Assembly: GCA_036270095.1 (NCBI GenBank)
Contig: DATBDE010000073.1
Coordinates: forward strand, 1 to 13,595
Source of the DNA: DATBDE01 sp036270095
GTDB lineage: Bacteria; Actinomycetota; Thermoleophilia; Solirubrobacterales; Solirubrobacteraceae
Direction: 5' to 3'
DNA length: 13,595 bases
The position numbers and the translations under genes were made by a program. Of this stretch, positions 6,730 to 12,404 are shown one piece after another (positions within the stretch are counted from its first letter, which is position 1; every line of letters begins with the position of its first letter). The notes beneath the pieces are model-generated. The model was not told the DNA's origin. It searched no databases and was given only the letters and a program-made list of their open reading frames with translations.

Positions 6730-7691
6730 CCGGCCGGGTGTGCCCGGTGCCAGGTCCAGGCGTCCTCGATCATCGTCTCGAGGTCCTTGCCCGGCTCCCA
6801 GCACAGTTCGCGGCCGATCTTCTCGCTGGAGGCCACGAGCTCGGGCGGGTCCCCGGCCCGGCGCCCGGTCTCCTGAACCGGGATGTCGATGCCGGTGACG
6901 GCCTTGGCGGTCGCGATGACCTCGCGCACGGAGTAGCCGTCGCCGCTGCCGAGGTTGAAGATCCGATGCTCACCGGGGGCGCCCCCCTCGAGCGCGAACA
7001 GGTGGGCTTCGGCCAGGTCCTCGACGTGGATGTAGTCGCGGATCGCCGTGCCGTCGCGGGTCGGGTAGTCGGTGCCGAAGACGGAGACGTGGTCCAGTTC
7101 GCCCATGGCCGCGCGCAGGACGTTGGGTATGAGGTGGGTCTCGGGGTGGTGGTCTTCGCCCAGCCCGCCGCTGGCCCCCGCGACATTGAAGTAGCGCAGC
7201 GAGACCGCGCTGAGGCCGTGGCCGCCGCACTCGTCGCTGATCATCATGTCGACGGCGAGCTTGGAGGTGCCGTAGGGGCTCTCGGGTCGGGTCGGCGTGG
7301 TCTCGTCCATGGGCACGCGGTCGGGCGTGCCGTAGGTGGCGCAGGTGGAGGAGAACACCAGCCGCGGCACCTCCGCCGCCCGCAGCGCGTCGAGCAGGTT
7401 GCGCGTGCCGCCCACGTTCGTGCGCCAGTAGCGCTCGGGGTGCTCGACCGACTCGCCCACCAGGGCCAGCGCGGCGAAGTGCAGGGCGGCGTCGAGGCCG
7501 GGGTGGATCTTGGCCGCGACGGCGTCGGCATCGCGCAGGTCGGCCTCCACGAACGTCGCCCCCGCGGGGATGGCGGCGCGGTGCCCGCGCTCGAGCGAGT
7601 CGAGCACGGTGACGTCGTGCCCGCGCCCGAGCAGCAGGGCCGCGACCACGCTGCCAATGTACCCTGCGCCGCCGGTGACCAGGAGCCGCAT
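6690..7691 (-). CDS. galE: UDP-glucose 4-epimerase
   Basis: A 333-residue extended short-chain dehydrogenase/reductase that interconverts UDP-glucose and UDP-galactose with bound NAD. The NAD-binding GGAGYIG is at 7-13, the catalytic serine/threonine region FSSTCATYG at 113-121 and the YGTSK motif at 140-144 (Y140, K144). Next come the substrate-binding RYFNVAGA at 166-173 and the GalE signature DGTAIRDYIHVEDLA at 213-227. The C terminus HRAHPAGYADLE resembles the usual GalE ending, so the protein is complete. An open frame extends far upstream to 8339, but the start at 7691 gives the canonical N terminus, and AGGA lies 7 nt before it on the minus strand. UDP-galactose would feed surface glycans, which fits the ligase-like membrane protein 1.6 kb away, although the two are not in one operon. 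Related sugar specificities, such as UDP-GlcNAc epimerisation, cannot be excluded. Confidence 0.94.
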   Translation of the reverse strand: MRLLVTGGAGYIGSVVAALLLGRGHDVTVLDSLERGHRAAIPAGATFVEADLRDADAVAAKIHPGLDAALHFAALALVGESVEHPERYWRTNVGGTRNLLDALRAAEVPRLVFSSTCATYGTPDRVPMDETTPTRPESPYGTSKLAVDMMISDECGGHGLSAVSLRYFNVAGASGGLGEDHHPETHLIPNVLRAAMGELDHVSVFGTDYPTRDGTAIRDYIHVEDLAEAHLFALEGGAPGEHRIFNLGSGDGYSVREVIATAKAVTGIDIPVQETGRRAGDPPELVASSEKIGRELCWEPGKDLETMIEDAWTWHRAHPAGYADLEGGSTPSK

Positions 7692-7749
7692 GTCGTCATC
7701 CTGGCGAATAGTCCCTGCGCATGCCTCTTGCGCTTGAATCGCTGCCGTC

Positions 7750-9285
7750 GTGAGTGAGCAACCCCAAGATCTCGAGTCTGCCCTGGCCGAAGCGGCCGAG
7801 CGCATCGTGCGCCTGGAGAGCGCGGTGCGCGAGGCCCAGAACCGCGCCATCGCCACCGAGCACGAGCTCGCCGACGTGCGCAGGCGCGCCGAGGGCCAGG
7901 ACGCGACCCGGGCGCACGAGACCTCGCGCTCGGCCACCCTGGACGCCCGGCTCAACGACGCCGCGCAGCGCGTCCAGGACCTGGAGATCGAGAACGCGCG
8001 CATGGCCGAGCGCCTGGCCGCGGCCGAGGCGCGGGCCAAGACGGCCGAGGCCAACGTCCGCGAGGCCCGCCGCGCCGCCGACGAGTACGAGCAGCAGGCG
8101 CGCTCGCTCGAGCACGAGCGCGACGCCACCCAGCGCCAGATCGCCGCCACCGGGCGCGACCGCGACGCCGAGCTCGCCTCGGCGCTCGACGAGGCCGCCC
8201 AGCGCATGGAGGGGCTCGAGCACGAGCGCGACGACGCGCGCAAGGAGATCGCCCGGCTGAGCAAGCAGGCCCAGGACACGGCCACCCAGGTCGCCTCGCT
8301 GATGGCCGAGCGCGACGCCTCGCGCAAGCGCGCAACCACGCTGGAGTCCGAACGCGAGAAGGTCCGTCAGGGCGCGGCCGCCTCGGCGCACGAGGTGGAG
8401 GACGCGCAGGCGCTCATCGCTGACCTGACCGCCCAACGCGACGCGACCCAGGGCCGGCTGACCGCGGTCGAGGCCGAGCGCGAGCAGATGCGCGCCCAGC
8501 TCGAGGACGCCGCGGTCCAGCGCGAGCAGCTGCAGGCCGAGATGGAGCGCCAGGTGGCCCAGCCGGTGGCCGAGCTCGAGGCGGCGCTCGAGCAGGCGGC
8601 GGTCCACATCGAGATGCTGGAGTCGGGCCGGATCGAGACGGCGACGATCGACCGGCTGCGGCGCGAGCTCGACGCGGCCACGCGCACCCGCGACAAGCTC
8701 GCCCACGAGCTGCGTCAGGAGACCGACGTGCGGGCCGCGCTCGAGGCGCGGCTGGCCGCGCTGGAAAAGATGCGGACGTCGCGGCGGCGGCGCCCGCCGA
8801 CCGCCTCGGAGGTGGCCCAGCGCGAGGCCGAGGCGCGGGCCGAGGCGCCGGCGCGCCCGAAGCCACCCCCGCCCCAGCGGCCCGCGCCGGCTCCAGAGGA
8901 GCCGCGGCGCGACCCCACCGACGTGCCCCGTGGCGGGACGGTGCGCGTGCGGCGCCAGTCCCGACGCGCCGAGCCGCCGCCGGCGGAGGAGGAGACCCAG
9001 GCCCACCCGGCGCCGACCCCCACTCCGCCGGATGCGCCGAGCACGCCGGCGGCCCAGGAGGCTGCCGCCGAGGCGCAGGCGCCCGAGCCGCGCAGCGACC
9101 GCTCGCGGCGCCGCGAGGTCACGCTGCCGCGCTACCGCCGGGCCGCCGAGCCGACCGCGCGCCACGCGCCGCCAATCACGCCGGCGCCGCGGCGCCGGGC
9201 AGCGTCGGGGATCCTGCTCGGCGTCATCGCCGTGGCGTTGATCGCCGCGCTGCTGGTGCTGTTCCTGCTCGTGCGCGGGTCCTGA
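7750..9285 (+). CDS. Coiled-coil protein with C-terminal membrane anchor
   Basis: A 511-residue protein I do not recognise. Residues about 5-345 are almost entirely Ala/Glu/Arg/Leu heptads, a long predicted coiled coil with recurring LEHERD, LESERE and AEREQ units. Residues about 346-485 are Pro/Arg/Glu-rich and disordered. Residues about 487-508 form one hydrophobic helix (GILLGVIAVALIAALLVLFL), leaving only VRGS after it. There is no signal peptide, so the topology is a tail-anchored cytoplasmic rod held at the membrane through a flexible linker. No cysteine or tryptophan occurs anywhere. The GTG start has no Shine-Dalgarno and probably gives a leaderless mRNA. It diverges from galE across 58 nt and ends 3 nt before the converging ligase-like gene. 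A scaffold or cell-shape/envelope role is possible, but no family assignment can be made from sequence alone. Confidence 0.85.
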   Translation: MSEQPQDLESALAEAAERIVRLESAVREAQNRAIATEHELADVRRRAEGQDATRAHETSRSATLDARLNDAAQRVQDLEIENARMAERLAAAEARAKTAEANVREARRAADEYEQQARSLEHERDATQRQIAATGRDRDAELASALDEAAQRMEGLEHERDDARKEIARLSKQAQDTATQVASLMAERDASRKRATTLESEREKVRQGAAASAHEVEDAQALIADLTAQRDATQGRLTAVEAEREQMRAQLEDAAVQREQLQAEMERQVAQPVAELEAALEQAAVHIEMLESGRIETATIDRLRRELDAATRTRDKLAHELRQETDVRAALEARLAALEKMRTSRRRRPPTASEVAQREAEARAEAPARPKPPPPQRPAPAPEEPRRDPTDVPRGGTVRVRRQSRRAEPPPAEEETQAHPAPTPTPPDAPSTPAAQEAAAEAQAPEPRSDRSRRREVTLPRYRRAAEPTARHAPPITPAPRRRAASGILLGVIAVALIAALLVLFLLVRGS

Positions 9286-9288
9286 GCG

Positions 9289-11427
9289 TCAGCCGGCCGG
9301 CGCGGAAGCGGCGGTCGCCGGAGCCTTCGGTGGCAGCGGCGTCCCCGTCGCCGTCGCCGAGCCGTTGGGCGGCGTGAGCCCGGCGACGATCCCGGGCGCG
9401 AGCGCCAGCAGGCCCTGGTCGAGCGGGTCGAGCGCCAGCGCGCGCTCGAGCGCCTGCTCGGCGGCCGGCGCGTCCCGGCGCGCCAGCTCGATGCCGATCA
9501 GCTGGCGCCACACCTGGACGCTGTCGGGCTGGCGGCGCGCAGCCTCGAGGATCTTGTTGCGCGCGGCCACGAGGTTCCCACGGCGCACGGCGAGCGCGGA
9601 CTCGGCCAGCGGCCCCTCGACCGAGAGCGGGTTCAGCGACGAGGCCGAGCCGGCCTCGGCGGCGGCGGCGCGCAGGTCGGCGGCGGTGGGCCGGTCGGGC
9701 ACGCCGGCCAGCGCGTTGCCGGCCTCCGAGTCCGCGAGCGCCGGAAACGCGGCCGACAGCCCCACGCACGCGAGCACGAGCGCCGCGCCGAGAACGCCCA
9801 GGGCGCGCAGCGGGATCGACTGCAGCCCGCGCATCGGGCGCAGCGGCGGCCCGTAGCGCGCCGCGAGCACGCCAAGGAAGGCCATCGCCGGCAGGGTCAC
9901 GCCGGGGATGTCCCAGTCCCAGTCCACGAACCCGTGCACCACCCACGCGATCGCCGCCGCCGCGACCGCCGCCGCGATTCCGCGCCTCGCGTCGAACGGC
10001 ATCCGCGCCACCCGCCCCACGCCGACGACGAGGAGGATCAACACCGACCCGAGCGCGAGCACGGCGCCGATCACGCCGGTCTCAGCCAGGAACTGCAGTG
10101 GCACCGAGTGGGGCTGCAGCACCGACAGGTGGTCGTGGCGGTACTCGAGGTGCAGGACCGGGAACGCGCCCGCGCCCCACCCGACCACGGGCCGGTCCGA
10201 CCACGCGCCCACGGCCTCCTTCCACCACACCCAGCGGTTGCCGGCGTTGGTCGAGAGCAGCCGCTTGGGGTCGGTGAGCTTCTGCGCCTTGACCTGGGTG
10301 AACGTGCTGACCTGGGCCGAGACCGTGCCGCCGAGACCGCGGTCCGAGACCCCGAGCCCGACCATGGCGGCCACGAGCAGGACCGCGGCGCCGAGCGCCA
10401 CCGCGCGCCCCACCCGGCGCGAGCCCCGCAGCGGGACCCGCACGTGCAGCCCGTCCAGGCGCCAGGCGCCGAGCAACAGCGCCGCGCACGACACCACCAT
10501 CAGGCCGCCGAGGATCAGGCCGTCGTCGGTGCGGTCGCCCACCGGCACGCCGTCGGTGGTCAGCGCGTGGGCCGTGAGTGCGAACGCGAGCGCCGGCACC
10601 GCCGCGACGCAGGTCGCCACCGTCAGCACCACGCAATGGCCGCGCGCGCGCGCGAGCCCGGTCGCCACCGCGATCGCGATCACGAACGCCACGACGCCGC
10701 CCCGCGAATAGGTCAGCGCGATGACGACGACGAACAGATAGAGCGCCGCCAGGCCAGCCAACCGCCAGCGCCAGGCCAGCGTGCGCTGCGCCGCGACCCG
10801 CAGCGCGATCGGCGCCCCCATGGCCAGCACGAGCGCGAGCGCGTTCCAGTAATCGAGCGGCGCCCGCAACCTCGAGAAGCCCGCCGTGTGATTAAGGTCG
10901 ATGGGCCCCACGCTGATCCACGGCGCCACCTTCCCGCCCAGCGCCCACAGCGCCACCCCGACGGCGATCACCAGCCAGCCGACGGCCAGGCGCTCCACCC
11001 CGCGCGGATGCGACGACCCCAGGCACAGCCCGAGCCCGAGCATCACCGCGTAGGCCGTCGCGCGGTTGAACTCGGTCCAGGTGCCGTCGGGCGCGACGGA
11101 CCACGCGAGGCTGATCGCCGTCCAGGCCACGAACGCGACCATCAGCCCAAAGCCGAGCCAGGCCCAGCGCGACGCCTCGACGCGGAGGCTCCCGCCCAGC
11201 AGCCAGGCGCCGCAGGCGACGAGCGCGATCACGGCGAGCGCCACCTGCAGGCGGTTCTCGTCCGGGATCTGCGCTGCGCCGTGGAAGAAGACGCCGTAGG
11301 CGAGCGCGATGAGGAGGGCGCTCAGGAGCAGCGTCGGAGCCCGCGGGACCCGGATCCGGCGCGCGTATGCGGCATGACGGCCGGGCGTCGCGGAGTGCAG
11401 CTCCGCTGCGGGCGCGGTCACGGCCAT
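9289..11427 (-). CDS. O-antigen ligase-like (Wzy/WaaL) polytopic membrane protein with TPR-like tail
   Basis: A 712-residue protein. Ten or more hydrophobic segments fill about 31-560. Family landmarks are ALTYSRGGVVAF (237-248) and a long extracytoplasmic loop with VVGWGAGAFPVLHLEYRH (414-431). The loop is closed by QPHSVPLQFLAETGVIG (438-454), which contains the conserved His (H440) region of Wzy_C/O-antigen ligases, and VDWDWDIPGVTLPA (501-514) follows. Residues about 575-680 form Ala-rich helix pairs resembling tetratricopeptide repeats (RRGNLVAARNKILEAARRQPDS, then APAAEQALERALALDP), and the last 30 residues are Ala/Pro/Thr-rich. Such proteins polymerise or transfer lipid-linked glycans at the outer face of the membrane; in a Gram-positive-type envelope the acceptor may be a lipid, protein or wall polymer. 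No Shine-Dalgarno precedes the ATG. The function is assigned at family level; the substrate is unknown. Confidence 0.87.
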   Translation of the reverse strand: MAVTAPAAELHSATPGRHAAYARRIRVPRAPTLLLSALLIALAYGVFFHGAAQIPDENRLQVALAVIALVACGAWLLGGSLRVEASRWAWLGFGLMVAFVAWTAISLAWSVAPDGTWTEFNRATAYAVMLGLGLCLGSSHPRGVERLAVGWLVIAVGVALWALGGKVAPWISVGPIDLNHTAGFSRLRAPLDYWNALALVLAMGAPIALRVAAQRTLAWRWRLAGLAALYLFVVVIALTYSRGGVVAFVIAIAVATGLARARGHCVVLTVATCVAAVPALAFALTAHALTTDGVPVGDRTDDGLILGGLMVVSCAALLLGAWRLDGLHVRVPLRGSRRVGRAVALGAAVLLVAAMVGLGVSDRGLGGTVSAQVSTFTQVKAQKLTDPKRLLSTNAGNRWVWWKEAVGAWSDRPVVGWGAGAFPVLHLEYRHDHLSVLQPHSVPLQFLAETGVIGAVLALGSVLILLVVGVGRVARMPFDARRGIAAAVAAAAIAWVVHGFVDWDWDIPGVTLPAMAFLGVLAARYGPPLRPMRGLQSIPLRALGVLGAALVLACVGLSAAFPALADSEAGNALAGVPDRPTAADLRAAAAEAGSASSLNPLSVEGPLAESALAVRRGNLVAARNKILEAARRQPDSVQVWRQLIGIELARRDAPAAEQALERALALDPLDQGLLALAPGIVAGLTPPNGSATATGTPLPPKAPATAASAPAG

Positions 11428-11439
11428 GAGGGAGGTGCG

Positions 11440-11449
11440 AAGCTAGCAT
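11440..11449. promoter_or_regulatory. Overlapping, nearly symmetric -10 elements of a divergent promoter
   Basis: The bases AAGCTAGCAT contain TAGCAT on the plus strand (11444-11449) and TAGCTT on the minus strand (11445-11440), both TANNNT, around the palindrome GCTAGC. Each ends 11-12 nt before the start codon on its side (11461 plus, 11427 minus), so both transcripts would have leaders of only a few bases. No clear -35 is seen. The sequence is directly visible; the promoter role is inferred. Confidence 0.4.
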
Positions 11450-11460
11450 GGGGCCGCCTC

Positions 11461-12165
11461 ATGGCACGCCAGACGATCGCCGCTCTGGCCGCCGCGTGCG
11501 GCCTTGCGCTCATCCTCCTGCCCGCCTCGGTGGCGCTGGCCGACAGCGCGTTCGACCAGGTGCTCAAGGACTACCAGTCCGACGGGCAGATCAACCAGTG
11601 CGCGCACTCCGAGCAGGCGCTGCGCGACGCCCAGCACCAGATCCCCAACGACATAGAGCAGTACGCGCCCGACTTCCCGGACGCACTGTCGGCGGCGCTG
11701 CGCCAGCGCGCGGCCGGAACGTGCGACAAGACGTCGAGCGGGTCGGGAACGAGCACGTCGGCGTCGGCGTCTTCGGGCTCCACGGGCGGCTCGAGCGGGT
11801 CGGGCGGCTCCTCTGCACCGAGCTCGGGAGGGTCGAGCGCCAAGAGCGCTCCGACTCCGGCGGCCAAGCCCAAGGCCGGGGCGCCCCCGACGCCACCGCC
11901 GGTGGCCAAGGCCGCCGGCGGCACTCTGGCCGCCTCGATCCCCGCGTCGGCCAGCGCGTCGGAGGCCGGCACGCCGCTGCCGATCATCCTGCTCGCGATC
12001 CTCGGCGGCCTGCTGCTGGTGATCGGCCTCGTCGTGTGGTTCGCGCGCTTCATGGGCTGGGGCCTGGACCGCTGGGCGCCCGCGCTGCAGACCTTGCGCG
12101 AGGCGGGCTACCGCTCCGAGAACGCGATCTCGGAATTTGCTGACTGGGCCCGCTTCGGGCGCTGA
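11461..12165 (+). CDS. Secreted, single-pass membrane-anchored protein of unknown function
   Basis: A 234-residue protein. Residues 1-27 are a signal peptide with a likely cleavage site after ALA (27). A small extracellular domain (28-90) starts FDQVLKDYQSDGQINQCAHSEQ and includes an IPNDIEQYAPDFPDAL stretch, with C47 and C88 able to form a disulfide. Residues about 91-165 are a Ser/Gly then Pro/Ala-rich linker. A transmembrane helix at about 173-195 is followed by a cytoplasmic tail (196-234) with several Trp and Arg residues. The DYQSDGQIN..C.H..QAL layout resembles a small lineage-typical exported domain I have seen in Solirubrobacterales-like proteins, but I cannot name it. The ATG at 11461 begins the signal peptide; an open frame continues far upstream but only overlaps the ligase gene. 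It diverges from that gene across 33 nt and ends at a terminator-like hairpin. Confidence 0.85.
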   Translation: MARQTIAALAAACGLALILLPASVALADSAFDQVLKDYQSDGQINQCAHSEQALRDAQHQIPNDIEQYAPDFPDALSAALRQRAAGTCDKTSSGSGTSTSASASSGSTGGSSGSGGSSAPSSGGSSAKSAPTPAAKPKAGAPPTPPPVAKAAGGTLAASIPASASASEAGTPLPIILLAILGGLLLVIGLVVWFARFMGWGLDRWAPALQTLREAGYRSENAISEFADWARFGR

Positions 12166-12166
12166 G

Positions 12167-12190
12167 AAAGCCCCGCGCAGAGCGGCTTTT
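12167..12190 (+). terminator. Hairpin with short T-tract after the secreted-protein gene
   Basis: AAAGCC followed by CGC pairs with GCG followed by GGCTTT, allowing a two-base bulge, and the 3' arm ends in TTTT. It begins one base after the stop codon, which is typical for an intrinsic terminator. The T-tract is short, so efficiency is uncertain. Confidence 0.55.
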
Positions 12191-12203
12191 CACAGGCGCG
12201 ATC

Positions 12204-12221
12204 GACCCGTGGAAACGGGTC
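12204..12221. repeat. Perfect 7-bp inverted repeat with GGAA loop
   Basis: GACCCGT and ACGGGTC are exact complements around GGAA, a GNRA-type tetraloop in RNA, and are followed by ATTTT. It could be a second terminator element after the secreted-protein gene or, since it lies just upstream of the putative nrdJ -10, an operator in the nrdJ promoter. The sequence does not decide between these. Confidence 0.6.
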
Positions 12222-12229
12222 ATTTTCGA

Positions 12230-12235
12230 TAGAAT
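12230..12235 (+). promoter_or_regulatory. Candidate -10 element of nrdJ
   Basis: TAGAAT matches the TATAAT consensus at five of six positions and lies in the most A/T-rich stretch of the gap. Transcription would begin near 12242, giving a leader of about 160 nt. There is no recognisable -35; the inverted repeat at 12204-12221 occupies that position, so an activator or repressor could act there. Confidence 0.45.
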
Positions 12236-12241
12236 TCGTGG

Positions 12242-12404
12242 CCTTGATTGCTCCTCCTCCGAGGGGTTGGCGGGGTCGGACCGGGAGGCAGTTTTCCGTC
12301 CGACCCGAGGCGGAAGATCGACCGCCCGTCAACGAGGCCCCGACGGCCTCGCAACGCCACCGGCGGGCAGCACTTTGGAACGACCGGAGAGGAGCCGGCA
12401 CCCG
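12242..12404 (+). promoter_or_regulatory. Structured 5' leader of nrdJ, candidate cis-regulatory RNA
   Basis: Several stems are visible. A 9-bp perfect stem pairs GGGTCGGAC (12273-12281) with GTCCGACCC (12298-12306). A 5-bp stem pairs GGCGG (12309-12313) with CCGCC (12322-12326). A 7-bp perfect stem pairs CGAGGCC (12333-12339) with GGCCTCG (12345-12351). CCGGC (12360-12364) pairs with GCCGG (12394-12398), bracketing the Shine-Dalgarno GGAGAGGAG (12386-12394). CTCCTCCTCC (12251-12260) is complementary to that Shine-Dalgarno over 9 bp if one C bulges, so the start could be hidden or exposed by alternative folds. Class II reductases depend on cobalamin, and their genes can be controlled by cobalamin riboswitches or other leader motifs. 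I do not find the canonical cobalamin-riboswitch boxes here. Structure potential is visible; a regulatory role is inferred. Confidence 0.45.

Noticed and set aside
7692..8339. N-terminal extension of galE
   Set aside because: GalE begins at the NAD-binding motif MRLLVTGGAGYIG. The extension is Ser/Arg/Ala-rich and antisense to the coiled-coil gene.
7696..9165. 489-residue minus-strand frame opposite the coiled-coil gene
   Set aside because: Leu/Arg/Gly-rich with no hallmark; it is the complement of Glu/Ala/Arg heptads.
9934..11460. Long upstream extension of the secreted-protein reading frame
   Set aside because: It would be antisense to the ligase-like gene and would remove the signal peptide from the N terminus.
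12242..12404. Canonical cobalamin riboswitch
   Set aside because: Isolated look-alikes such as GCAACGCCACCGG exist, but the ordered conserved boxes of that class are not found by eye. I keep only the weaker claim of a structured leader.
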